A stretch of DNA of 64,000 nt from positions 1 to 64,000 of the forward strand of contig NZ_CAKKLP010000006.1 of NCBI RefSeq assembly GCF_918698085.1, written 5' to 3'. The stretch is from Chryseobacterium sp. Bi04. GTDB lineage: Bacteria; Bacteroidota; Bacteroidia; Flavobacteriales; Weeksellaceae. Shown piece after piece: positions 53,165 to 61,351 of the stretch; position 1 is the first letter of the stretch, and every line of letters begins with the position of its first letter. The position numbers were made by a program, and so were the translations under genes. The notes under the pieces were generated by a model. That model was given only the letters and a program-made list of their open reading frames with translations, was not told the DNA's origin and did not search any database.

Positions 53165-53202
53165 ACAAAAAGAAGCTCTAACATAAGTCAGAGCTTCTTT
53201 TT
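53165..53202 (-). terminator. terminator after the glycosyltransferase gene
   Basis: AAAAGAAGCTCT (53168-53179) pairs with AGAGCTTCTTTT (53190-53201), followed by T's on the minus strand. Confidence 0.88.
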
Positions 53203-53229
53203 ATAGGTAAATATTGTAATCAAACCAGG

Positions 53230-54276
53230 TTATTTGGAAATAAGCCTGAATAAAATTTGTTCTGTTTTTTTCTGAATTTCTATTTTGCTATAGTGCTTCT
53301 GAAAATTAAAATGAAGATGGGAAAGCTCATTCAGCTGTTCCAGAATATTTCCTTTTTCAGGAATGATAAAGTCTAGTTTTGATGGGTATCTGGCAGGGAA
53401 AACAGCCCATTTTCCGTATGCCACAGCATCACCGAGATTACCGGTCATTTTTGTGACCCCATAAGTCTCTTTCAAACTGAAGAACTCCGTTTGTTCCTGA
53501 ATAGGACACCAAAGAACATCTGCTTTCTGCATCCATTTTTCAAAATCTTCAGCAGAAACTCTTTCTGAAAAATAAGTAATGCGGATATTATCCGGTAATT
53601 TTTGCGACAGTCTTTCTAAATCTTTTAATTCGCTTCCTGTTGCTTTTCCAAGAAATACAAATTCACAGGGTTTATCTGTCTTAGCATTTTTAAGTGTTTT
53701 AAAAATATAATGGTAATCTCTCCTTTTCTGCGATACACCACCGGGAATAACCACTACCCTATCCTTGTTTTCAGCAGCATGACCATTCTTTGTATAAAAA
53801 AGAGGTAAAAACTGATATTTTTCTGAACTCATAGCCTCGTCTAAAACCAAAAGTGCTCCTGAAGCCTGGTATACTTTAGAAGAATATAACAACCCTTCTT
53901 TCATCCATAATTTGAGTCTGTACATCACATCTTTTTTTAAGACACTTTTTACCAGATCCAGCTTTGAGGCTTTGGTAAAATTGAGATTATGGGCAATAAC
54001 CGCCGTATTATATTTCTTTGTTATGGCTAAAAATGTATTAAAAAAACGGTGAACCGTTCCAATAATAATCAGATCGTATCCTTTTTCCTTTAATTGGTCT
54101 AAGATCATGGAGCTGTCTGACAGAAATACAGCTTCTTCATTTTTGCTGATCCGGTCCTTAATTTTTTTTGAAAAATAATAATCTATGGTAAAATCCTTAG
54201 TATCCCTCATGATATCCATGAAAGACTGTGCTATTTCTGCGTGGGTGTCTATTTCTATATAGGCAATTTTTTTCAT
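53230..54276 (-). CDS. glycosyltransferase, GT4-like (GT-B fold)
   Basis: 348 aa, cytosolic. N-terminal domain with a Rossmann start (IAYIEIDTHAEIAQSFMD), a middle VVVIPGGVSQKRRDY typical of GT-B linkers, and a C-terminal domain with EFVFLGKATGSE, ITYFSERVSAEDFEKWMQKADVLWCP and a late Glu-rich ETYGVTKMTGNLGDA. Sugar donor and acceptor are unknown. It may act with the GT2 gene just upstream and the flippase/FkbM pair across the receptor operon. Confidence 0.75.
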   Translation of the reverse strand: MKKIAYIEIDTHAEIAQSFMDIMRDTKDFTIDYYFSKKIKDRISKNEEAVFLSDSSMILDQLKEKGYDLIIIGTVHRFFNTFLAITKKYNTAVIAHNLNFTKASKLDLVKSVLKKDVMYRLKLWMKEGLLYSSKVYQASGALLVLDEAMSSEKYQFLPLFYTKNGHAAENKDRVVVIPGGVSQKRRDYHYIFKTLKNAKTDKPCEFVFLGKATGSELKDLERLSQKLPDNIRITYFSERVSAEDFEKWMQKADVLWCPIQEQTEFFSLKETYGVTKMTGNLGDAVAYGKWAVFPARYPSKLDFIIPEKGNILEQLNELSHLHFNFQKHYSKIEIQKKTEQILFRLISK

Positions 54277-54332
54277 GGATTATCGGTGATCTTTTTATGT
54301 CTTGACTAAAGCCGGATGACTTTTCTTTTTAT

Positions 54333-54372
54333 TAAATGGCTAACGCCTGTTTCTATTGAATATATCTTTCAA
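54333..54372. repeat. single degenerate copy of the repeat family at 19609-20190
   Basis: AAATGGCTAACGCC followed by TGTTTCTATTGAATA matches the palindromic head and the CTATTGAATA of the repeat units near 19.6-20.1 kb. It lies between two glycosyltransferase genes. Confidence 0.5.
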
Positions 54373-54373
54373 C

Positions 54374-55228
54374 TTACATGTTAAGCCATTTTTTCTTCAG
54401 CATTTTCCAACGCTGGTCATTTACTGCCTTCTGTTCTTCTTTTGTGATCTTCAGTTCCATTTTCTTTGCCCTGCAGCTTTCGTACGATGAAATAATATCA
54501 AAGAAAAATGATGGTGATTTACTTTTCATCGCTTCTTTGGAAGAGGCAATATAGGCCAGAAACCTGTTTAAACCCAGAAAATAAAAATATTTGCCATAGT
54601 AATCGGCAGGCCGTATGGTATAGTCAGCTCCTTTCACTTTAATAAGCTTTACCTGAAGTTCCGGAAGAACAACTTCCTTCCATCCAAGGTTCTCAAGGAG
54701 TATAGCATCTATATTATCCCAGCCTAATGTTTCCCTTAAGCCTCCGATCTGAATAAAACAGGCCTTCCTGTAGGCCTTCATTGGACCTCTTACATGATTT
54801 TTATTGGAGTTTCCTTCATATACCCAGTGTCCGTCTTTCTCCACATACAGCAAACCGCCTACCAATCCATAGGCAGGATTACCGGCAAAAGCTTTTTCTA
54901 GTGTTTCCAGATAATTTTCAGGGAGAATGATATCGGCATCAAATTTACAGATGATATCAAAATCATCTATAGGCTGTTTCTGCAAACCGTTTTTAAAAGC
55001 ATGAACAACTTTAGAGCCCGGCTGATGCTCAGATTTCTGAAGGCTAATGGTTTCAAAACGGGAATCAGTCTCGGTATATTTCCGGATAACCTCAGCAGTA
55101 CGGTCTGTGGAACCGTCATTAACCACAACGGCTCTAAAATCTTTACTGCTTTGCTGCTGTAAAGAATCTAAAGTAAATGAAAGATTATTTTCTTCGTTAT
55201 GGGCAGGAATGATGATTAAAAACCTCAC
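54374..55228 (-). CDS. glycosyltransferase family 2
   Basis: 284 aa from a GTG at 55228, giving VRFLIIIPAHNEENNLSFTL, the family's usual beginning. A longer frame from 55276 would add 16 hydrophobic residues encoded by one arm of an intergenic palindrome and is not preferred. GT-A fold with VNDGSTDRT and the metal-binding CKFDADIILP; GLRETLGWDNIDAIL is the acceptor-side motif. It would extend a surface glycan or lipid-linked sugar. Confidence 0.88.
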   Translation of the reverse strand: MRFLIIIPAHNEENNLSFTLDSLQQQSSKDFRAVVVNDGSTDRTAEVIRKYTETDSRFETISLQKSEHQPGSKVVHAFKNGLQKQPIDDFDIICKFDADIILPENYLETLEKAFAGNPAYGLVGGLLYVEKDGHWVYEGNSNKNHVRGPMKAYRKACFIQIGGLRETLGWDNIDAILLENLGWKEVVLPELQVKLIKVKGADYTIRPADYYGKYFYFLGLNRFLAYIASSKEAMKSKSPSFFFDIISSYESCRAKKMELKITKEEQKAVNDQRWKMLKKKWLNM

Positions 55229-55250
55229 TACTATTTTATAAATGATGAAT

Positions 55251-55298
55251 AATAAGTGATAAATGATGTAAAACAATCGCCATCATTTATCACTTATT
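55251..55298. repeat. perfect 18-bp inverted repeat between aspA and GT2 gene
   Basis: AATAAGTGATAAATGATG (55251-55268) and its exact complement (55281-55298) flank a 12-base loop. It sits right after aspA stop side and before the GT2 start. No T run follows, so it is not a standard terminator; similar TGATAAATGATG words occur near 11790 and 14190. Confidence 0.6.
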
Positions 55299-55306
55299 GA
55301 TTGATA

Positions 55307-56707
55307 TTATTTGTTATGCGGTTTCAGCATATTTTTAGGATCCAGAATTTCATCTAATTTTTCCTGAGAAAGAATTCCTTTCTCCAAAACAAGATTATAA
55401 ACGCTTTTTCCGGAGGATAATGCTTCTTTAGCAATCTCTGTAGACTGCTTGTAACCGATATAAGGGTTAAGTGCTGTTACAATACCAATACTGTGTTTTA
55501 CCATATTCAGGCACACTTCTTTATTGGCAGTAATTCCTACTACACATTTATCACGAAGGGTATCCAGAGCATTGCAAAGGAAATTGATATTTTCCATGAT
55601 TGCATGAGAAAGTACCGGCTCCATTACGTTAAGCTGTAATTGCCCTGCTTCTGCAGCAAACGTTACTGTAAGATCATTTCCAAATACTTTAAAACATACC
55701 TGGTTCACTACTTCCGGAATTACAGGATTTACTTTACCTGGCATAATGGATGATCCCGGCTGCATTGGAGGAAGGTTGATTTCAAAAAGGCCAGCTCTTG
55801 GTCCTGAGGAAAGCAATCTCAAATCGTTACATATTTTTGATAATTTTACGGCAAGACGTTTCGTTGCTGATGAATAAATCACATAAGAACCCGTATCCGG
55901 TGTAGCTTCTACCAGATCCGGTGCCGAAATAATCGGGAACCCGGTGATTTGGGCCAGATTCTTAGCACAAAGGATTGCATAGCCTACCGGAGCATTTAAT
56001 CCTGTCCCAATGGCTGTGGCCCCCATATTGACCTCTACAAAAAGGCTGGCGTTATTATTCAATTTAGAGATATCTTCTTCCAGTGTAGCTGCATAGGCTT
56101 CAAATTCCTGTCCCAATGTCATGGGTACAGCATCCTGAAGCTGGGTACGTCCCATTTTGATGACATCCTGGAATTCTACTCCTTTAGCACGGAAAGCTGC
56201 CACAATTTTCTCAAGTCTTTCTACCAACCCGATATTCATGTGCAATAATCCCATTTTAATAGCAGTAGGATAGGCATCATTGGTAGATTGAGAAAGGTTG
56301 ATATGATCATTTGGAGAGCAGAATTCATATTCTCCTTTGTTTTTTCCTAATTTTTCCAACACGATATTGGCAATTACTTCATTCGCATTCATATTGATTG
56401 AAGTTCCTGCCCCGCCCTGGATCATATCTACCGGAAACTGATCGTGATATTTTCCATCTACGATTTCGTCACAAGCTTCTGCTATTTTGAAATACAGGCT
56501 CTCCTCAAGAAGTCCCAATTCATAGTTGGTTTTTGCAGCTGCTTTTTTTACAAAAGCTAAGCCTTTAATAAAATCCGGGTATGAAGACAAAAGCTGTCCT
56601 GAAATTTTAAAATTGTTGATTGCTCTTTGTGTCTGAACCCCATAATAAGCGTCTAAAGGTACATTAAGTTCCCCTAACAGATCGCTCTCTTTCCTGAAAT
56701 TTTCCAT
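55307..56707 (-). CDS. aspA: aspartate ammonia-lyase
   Basis: 466 aa, full length. The fumarase/aspartase signature GSSIMPGKVNP is present, together with RKESDLLGELNVPLDAYYGVQTQRA at the start and SQSTNDAYPTAIK. It converts L-aspartate to fumarate and ammonia; fumarase class II is an alternative, but the N-terminus EKDLLGE-type and the SSGPRAGLFEINLP context favour aspartase. It is monocistronic. Confidence 0.9.
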   Translation of the reverse strand: MENFRKESDLLGELNVPLDAYYGVQTQRAINNFKISGQLLSSYPDFIKGLAFVKKAAAKTNYELGLLEESLYFKIAEACDEIVDGKYHDQFPVDMIQGGAGTSINMNANEVIANIVLEKLGKNKGEYEFCSPNDHINLSQSTNDAYPTAIKMGLLHMNIGLVERLEKIVAAFRAKGVEFQDVIKMGRTQLQDAVPMTLGQEFEAYAATLEEDISKLNNNASLFVEVNMGATAIGTGLNAPVGYAILCAKNLAQITGFPIISAPDLVEATPDTGSYVIYSSATKRLAVKLSKICNDLRLLSSGPRAGLFEINLPPMQPGSSIMPGKVNPVIPEVVNQVCFKVFGNDLTVTFAAEAGQLQLNVMEPVLSHAIMENINFLCNALDTLRDKCVVGITANKEVCLNMVKHSIGIVTALNPYIGYKQSTEIAKEALSSGKSVYNLVLEKGILSQEKLDEILDPKNMLKPHNK

Positions 56708-56742
56708 TACAGATATTTTACTGTTTTTGATGGTTTAAAGAT

Positions 56743-56771
56743 AGCAAAAACGCATCTAACCGATGCGTTTT
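56743..56771 (-). terminator. terminator after the amidase gene
   Basis: AAAACGCATC (56747-56756) pairs with GATGCGTTTT (56762-56771), followed on the minus strand by TTGCT. It overlaps the aspA promoter region, where TATCTTTA is a near match to the -7 consensus. Confidence 0.78.
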
Positions 56772-56780
56772 AATTTGACT

Positions 56781-57806
56781 TTATTTTACGGGATATTTTT
56801 GAATTAACGCCTGCAGTATAGACCATGTTTCGGCATCCATGATTCCGTCATAATTTTGAGGACGGTAATGGTACTGGAAGGCTTCAATGGTTTTCTTGGT
56901 TGCATCATCCCATTTTCCGCTAAGATCTAGTGCATACCCAAATTTCTGCAAAGCAGTCTGTGTCTGAAAAATAAAAGATGAATCAATATATCTTGTTGCA
57001 AAATCTGCCTGTGCGATAGTAAAGAAATTCTGTTTTGCCGTTTCATCATACCACATTCCCAGCTGATACTCATCATATAGCTTCTTCCATGGAAACATTG
57101 GGCCGGGATCCTGTTTTCTGGTAGGGGCAATATCCGAATGAGCCAGAACATTGGTGGCCGGAATCTGATATCTGGTAACAATATCTTTTGCCAAAGCAGC
57201 TACTTTTCTCACCTGCTCATCACTAAACGTTGCAAATATTCTTTTCCCGGTTGCATCTGTAGTATATCCGGCATTTACAATCTCTATTCCTATGGAAGTA
57301 TCATTAAGATTTTTATCATTTCTCCATGCGCTTACTCCCGCATGATAAGAACGTTTGTTTTCATCTACAAGCTGATAGATCTCATTATCTCCGGTATTGT
57401 TTACCAGATAATGGGCGCTCACAGCCTGCTGGGTAAGCACTGTAATCGATTTATCATCAGGAAGTGCTGTATAATGTAATATTAAATAACGCTGTCTGAA
57501 GTTTTGTGCAATAGCAGGAAAATAAGTCTTTACCACTTTATATCCGGCTGGTTTTGCAGAAACAATTGAACCATAACTTGCCGTATTATCATTTTTTGCC
57601 GGGTCTGCTATATTGGTAGTGAAAAATTCTATTCCACGGTCTGAAACAATTTTTGGTTTTGGAGCTTCGGGACTTGCTGTTTTAACGACCGGTTTAGGCT
57701 GTGATACGGGGGTTTTCGGTTTGTAAGTATTTTTTTTCACATTTTGCTGAGAAGTACATGAAAAAACAAAAGTGCTTAATCCGATGATATATAATGTCTT
57801 ACGCAT
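56781..57806 (-). CDS. N-acetylmuramoyl-L-alanine amidase lipoprotein (AmpD-like, Amidase_2)
   Basis: 341 aa with lipobox VFSC (Cys17) and a Pro/Lys/Val linker (to about residue 55). The Amidase_2 domain has zinc ligands in YLILHYTA, SIGIEIVNAG context and VLAHSDIAPTRKQDPGP; a peptidoglycan-binding-like domain follows (ALQKFGYALDLSGKWDDATK). It cleaves the amide between MurNAc and the peptide in the periplasm or outer membrane, for wall recycling or remodelling. Own terminator. Confidence 0.92.
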   Translation of the reverse strand: MRKTLYIIGLSTFVFSCTSQQNVKKNTYKPKTPVSQPKPVVKTASPEAPKPKIVSDRGIEFFTTNIADPAKNDNTASYGSIVSAKPAGYKVVKTYFPAIAQNFRQRYLILHYTALPDDKSITVLTQQAVSAHYLVNNTGDNEIYQLVDENKRSYHAGVSAWRNDKNLNDTSIGIEIVNAGYTTDATGKRIFATFSDEQVRKVAALAKDIVTRYQIPATNVLAHSDIAPTRKQDPGPMFPWKKLYDEYQLGMWYDETAKQNFFTIAQADFATRYIDSSFIFQTQTALQKFGYALDLSGKWDDATKKTIEAFQYHYRPQNYDGIMDAETWSILQALIQKYPVK

Positions 57807-57866
57807 TTGTTCAGTTTTTTAATGATTTATTACCTCAAAAATACATAAATTTTTCTTGAATTTTAT

Positions 57867-57897
57867 TTGGTAAATAAAGAAATCTATTCTATATTTG
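57867..57897 (+). promoter_or_regulatory. promoter of the tRNA Ser-Pro-Arg operon
   Basis: TTG (57867-57869), 20 bases, then TATATTTG (57890-57897), 45 nt before the first tRNA. Confidence 0.7.
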
Positions 57898-57941
57898 CAC
57901 TCGCAATAACGGAACAACGATCATTAAAAAATAAACAAAAA

Positions 57942-58026
57942 GGAGGGTTGCCAGAGTGGTTAATGGAGCAGTTTGCTAAACTGTCGACGCGAAAGTGTCG
58001 CAAGGGTTCGAATCCCTTACCCTCCG
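57942..58026 (+). tRNA. tRNA-Ser (GCT)
   Basis: 85-nt class II tRNA with long variable arm, acceptor GGAGGGT/ACCCTCC, anticodon loop centred on GCT (codons AGC/AGU) and discriminator G. CCA is not encoded. Confidence 0.93.
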
Positions 58027-58040
58027 CATTCTATATATCT

Positions 58041-58115
58041 CGGGGCGTAGCGTAGTCCGGTCATCGCGCCTGGTTTGGGACCAGGAGGTCGCAGGTTCGA
58101 ATCCTGCCGCCCCGA
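58041..58115 (+). tRNA. tRNA-Pro (TGG)
   Basis: 75 nt, acceptor CGGGGCG/CGCCCCG, anticodon loop TTTGGGA (anticodon TGG), discriminator A. Confidence 0.93.
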
Positions 58116-58157
58116 CTTTTTAATGAAGCTTATTCGATAAGCAAAAACAACTTTTAA

Positions 58158-58231
58158 GGGTGCGTAGCTCAGCTGGATAGAGCATCTGCCTTCTAAGCAG
58201 ACGGTCAAAGGTTCGAATCCTTTCGCGCTCA
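58158..58231 (+). tRNA. tRNA-Arg (TCT)
   Basis: 74 nt, acceptor GGGTGCG/CGCGCTC with two G-U pairs, anticodon loop CTTCTAA (anticodon TCT, AGA codons), discriminator A. Confidence 0.93.
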
Positions 58232-58236
58232 CAACG

Positions 58237-58266
58237 AACTCACAATTTTTATTGTGAGTTTTTTGT
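58237..58266 (+). terminator. terminator of the tRNA operon
   Basis: AACTCACAAT (58237-58246) pairs with ATTGTGAGTT (58251-58260), with a TTTT loop and a TTTTGTTTT tail. Confidence 0.9.
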
Positions 58267-58296
58267 TTTATATTAGCTTCATGTGCTACTGTTACA

Positions 58297-58319
58297 GGAT
58301 CAGGTGCAAAAGTTGAGGG
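58297..58319 (+). repeat. solitary IS end
   Basis: GGATCAGGTGCAAAAG followed by TTGAGGG is the reverse complement of the IS end at 114-136, with two differences. No transposase is attached, so it is a leftover end or an unrelated insertion scar near the tRNA terminator. Confidence 0.55.
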
Positions 58320-59145
58320 ATAGCATAAACTTACATCAATACAACTTCTCTTTGACGCAAAGTTTTATTTTTATTATGATTGATTTTAAGTGAGCCAAGA
58401 ATGAATCGATTAGAAATCGATTTTGATGAAGCTAAACTTTTTATATCGCTTATTCAGCGACAAAGTCGCCTTTCTTTGCTTTCTTAAAAATAGAACATCC
58501 GAATTATCATTCCTTTGCGTGAAATAAAATGTTATTTCCATTCTATTTTTCAAGTCAAATATAAAATCACATATTCTATTTAAGGCAGCATAGATTTTGA
58601 ATGTCATCCAAACAGGAGGTTTTAGATTTAACCCAATTTGCTTAGTCCCCAAGTTTATAACCTGAGCCATTCTGAATATTGCCATTCATTCAATAAAGTA
58701 CTTTCCTTTAAAAACATTGATAAATACAATCATATTTCAATATTATTACACAAAATATAAATTTAAATGAAATAAATTAGATCATATTAAATATTTTTTT
58801 AATTTAGTAGAGCAAAAACTAATATAAAAACTTTAAATACTCCAATTACAATTTATGAAAATTTTGTTTCCCTCAGGAATCAGAAAGTAACATAATCAGC
58901 TCGTTAAACCAAACATTTATCTGGTTACTAATGATAATCAGCTTGAGATTAAATAATCTCCGAGAATTCACTACCAAATGACTGATTATACAATACATCA
59001 AAAGTATAAATTATAGATTGAACTGCATTTATAGAGACAATGCCATCTATTAATGAAATAAAAATTTCTAGGTCAAATCCAGATCCTCTCCCCTTATCTT
59101 ATTGAACACAATATACTTGATCATTTTAAACTAAAACCATATATT
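58320..59145. other. non-coding accessory region
   Basis: About 825 bp between the tRNA operon and the terpene synthase gene. It contains AATCGATT-type palindromes near 58400 and a 91-codon minus-strand frame (58410-58685) with no recognisable domain or start context, which I do not call. The rest is AT-rich with nothing recognisable. Confidence 0.5.
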
Positions 59146-60162
59146 ATGAACGAGCAATTTAATGTACCCAAGCCGGTATATCCTTGGGAAACCCTTCAAA
59201 GCCCTTTTGCCGGAACCTTCTATGAAGAAGAAAACAACTGGTATGACCAGGACTATCAATTCTTATCAAAAGAGGCGATGGCAAGATATAGAAAAATGCG
59301 GTTAGTTGATGTAGGTCCCTTTATGATACCCGCAGTCACCGAAAAAGAAAGAGTCCTCCATGCAACACGTTTTGCTATTTACATGACAGTCACTGATGAT
59401 TATGCAGAACTTTTGCCAATAAAGGAAATTGCAGCTTTCAGAGACCGGATTTTTGAAGTAATGATGGGAGACGATCCTAAACCAGGGGAAATAGGGATAT
59501 TTCGCCAAATGCAAACCAATAGAAAAGAATGGATTACACTTGGGATGCCAGACTTCTGGATTGAACGAATAGCTAAGAATTATAAATATCGTTTTGTTAC
59601 TTATGGTATTATGGAAGAATCACCCTATAAAATCAGTAATGACATTCCACCTATTCCCCTCTTTCATTTAATACGTGCCAATTCCATAGGGATGATTCCA
59701 TTTGTTGATCTGATTTGCCCCTCAACCGGTTTTGCTTTACCTGATTACATTTACAATCATACCGTTATACAGCGTATTATTATGCTGCAGTCAATCATTG
59801 TTGCTCTTCAGAACGATTTTGCAACTATTGGTAAAGAACTTGCCATAGAGTCAGAAATTTTCAATATCATCAAATTATTACAGCATCATCATAAAGTATC
59901 TTTTGATGAAGCCTGCAAAGAAGGAATGAAGATTCATGATGAGCTGGTAAATGAATTTGTAATCTTGTCAGATCATCTTCCGGATTTCAGTCCGTATCAA
60001 AAGGAGACAGAGGAATTTATTTATTACATAAAACAAATGATCAGCGGCTTAAATAACTGGTATTATAAAAGTGGTACGAAGCGGTATGAACCTGGTGGAT
60101 TTGCAGTACCTCCTAATGGAAAAGGCGAGACCATAAACAGAGTAGAAATTAGGTATTTTTAG
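59146..60162 (+). CDS. class I terpene synthase
   Basis: 338 aa. The bacterial terpene cyclase motifs are in order: Asp-rich TDDYAE (Asp84, Asp85, Glu88), pyrophosphate-sensor Arg177 in HLIRANSIG, NSE triad NDFATIGKE (Asn223, Thr227, Glu231), and the C-terminal RY pair (Arg313-Tyr314 in GTKRYEP). It should ionise a prenyl diphosphate (FPP or GPP more likely than GGPP) and cyclise it; the product cannot be predicted. No P450 or prenyl synthase adjoins it. The nearest prenyl synthase in the window is at 37283-38254. Confidence 0.9.
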   Translation: MNEQFNVPKPVYPWETLQSPFAGTFYEEENNWYDQDYQFLSKEAMARYRKMRLVDVGPFMIPAVTEKERVLHATRFAIYMTVTDDYAELLPIKEIAAFRDRIFEVMMGDDPKPGEIGIFRQMQTNRKEWITLGMPDFWIERIAKNYKYRFVTYGIMEESPYKISNDIPPIPLFHLIRANSIGMIPFVDLICPSTGFALPDYIYNHTVIQRIIMLQSIIVALQNDFATIGKELAIESEIFNIIKLLQHHHKVSFDEACKEGMKIHDELVNEFVILSDHLPDFSPYQKETEEFIYYIKQMISGLNNWYYKSGTKRYEPGGFAVPPNGKGETINRVEIRYF

Positions 60163-60165
60163 AAT

Positions 60166-60270
60166 TCAAGGAAGTATGTGATAATAGAAGCTTAAAATCA
60201 AAAAAGGAATGATGATAATACTTAATATACGAATACCAGGTATCCAGTATTTACTTTTTAAAATCTTCAT
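60166..60270 (-). CDS. possible small single-span membrane protein
   Basis: ATG at 60270 to TGA encodes 34 residues starting MKILKSKYWIPGIRILSIII: a basic start, then one long hydrophobic segment. It converges on the terpene synthase gene with the stop just past it. A palindrome lies 16-31 nt upstream of its ATG. It may equally be the broken 5' end of a larger gene. Confidence 0.3.
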   Translation of the reverse strand: MKILKSKYWIPGIRILSIIIIPFLILSFYYHILP

Positions 60271-60285
60271 TCTACGAAGCAAAAT

Positions 60286-60301
60286 TCACTGTTAACAGTG
60301 A
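60286..60301. promoter_or_regulatory. 16-bp palindrome, possible operator
   Basis: TCACTGTTAACAGTGA is perfectly self-complementary and lies just upstream of the small frame at 60166-60270. It resembles binding sites of HTH regulators, but no partner is identified. Confidence 0.35.
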
Positions 60302-60612
60302 TCACTAGTCTATTTCAACTGGAAAAGAAATCAAGAAAAATGTCGTAAAGACAGTTAAAAAAATAGTATTTATCTATGCGTATTGAATACAATTTAATTA
60401 AATATGATATAAAAGCATTCGAAAATAATCTTAACAAGTTCGTTGGTTTACTACATTACTTATTCATTTTTTACTCGAAAAAAATAAATGCCTTCAAGAC
60501 GAAGGATAGATAAAATCTTTGCGCTTTATAGCATCTGGCTGATCATTATTATGCGTCTCGCGTTTTCCTACAAATTATTACATACTAACCCGTAATTACA
60601 GCACGACTATTT

Positions 60613-61296
60613 TTAAATAGCTGCGCTGCATTTGGCGACAAACTGCTCAAACTTCCGATCTGTATTTCGCATGACCGGTCCGTGACCGAAGCAGATAATA
60701 GCAGGGTTCAGTTTTGCTAACTTCTGAAGCGATTTGATGTTGAGCTGCTGATCTGAGGTGAATATATTGGGCGGAAGCCGCAGACCAACCGCTGTCGTGA
60801 GCAGGTTCATATTTGTCGCTACATCGCCGATTATCAGCACACCATCTCGCTCACGGAATAAAGAAATATGACCTGCCGAATGTCCGGGCGTCTCTATTAC
60901 CCGAAAGTTTCCGATGCTATCGTTTTCCACGATTGTCTGTTCGACTTTATGCCCCTGACCTGCCCAATACTTTTGTTGAAGCTTTGCTACCCAATGCTGC
61001 GGAGTTGGATAGTCGTTGGTTACCATACCGGTTTCGGTCCTAAAAACTTCGTCGGGATGACAGAGTAAGGGTATGACGAACTCAGCGCATATCTGATCGC
61101 TACAGCCCTGATGGTCTGCATGCGCATGCGTCAGTATATGTTGATAAACGGGAATTTTCTGGAGCGCTTTCTTGATAGTAGTATACGAACTCCGTATTCC
61201 GGAGTCTACCAAGACCCCTTCGATAATATAGCAGTTGATACTGTTTCGTGGCATCAGTGAAATCTGAAACACTTCGGGAGCAATTTGATGTAACAT
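60613..61296 (-). CDS. metallo-beta-lactamase-fold hydrolase
   Basis: 227 aa. Zinc-binding HAHADH (His57, His59, Asp61, His62), TPGHSAGH (His139), and GDVA (Asp158) are complete for two metals. Members include glyoxalase II, lactonases and esterases; I cannot choose between them. GC content is visibly higher than the surrounding genes and codon choice differs (many GCG, CGC-type triplets), shared with the Crp/Fnr gene, so the pair was probably acquired together. Confidence 0.9.
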   Translation of the reverse strand: MLHQIAPEVFQISLMPRNSINCYIIEGVLVDSGIRSSYTTIKKALQKIPVYQHILTHAHADHQGCSDQICAEFVIPLLCHPDEVFRTETGMVTNDYPTPQHWVAKLQQKYWAGQGHKVEQTIVENDSIGNFRVIETPGHSAGHISLFRERDGVLIIGDVATNMNLLTTAVGLRLPPNIFTSDQQLNIKSLQKLAKLNPAIICFGHGPVMRNTDRKFEQFVAKCSAAI

Positions 61297-61337
61297 ATTT
61301 TTTCGTGCAAATCTACATCACTGATCAGGATTACATA

Positions 61338-61351
61338 AGGACATTTGTCCT
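61338..61351. promoter_or_regulatory. palindrome upstream of the hydrolase gene, possible Crp/Fnr operator
   Basis: AGGACA-TT-TGTCCT is a 6+2+6 palindrome between the regulator stop and the hydrolase start, 42 nt upstream of the latter. A second one, ACAGATCAGGTCTGT, is at 61354-61368 inside the end of the regulator gene. Confidence 0.4.

Larger units (their letters stand above)
60163..60612. other. intergenic region with a small frame and a palindrome
   Basis: 450 bp. It contains a 34-codon minus-strand frame (60166-60270) and a 16-bp palindrome (60286-60301). The rest, to about 60530, is AT-rich and uninformative; base composition shifts to GC-richer after that. Confidence 0.5.

Noticed and set aside
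55229..55276. N-terminal extension of the GT2 glycosyltransferase
   Set aside because: The extra 16 residues are encoded by one arm of an intergenic palindrome; the GTG at 55228 gives the normal family start.
58410..58685. 91-codon minus-strand frame
   Set aside because: No recognisable domain, no promoter-like element, odd composition, and it lies in a low-complexity spacer beside an IS scar.
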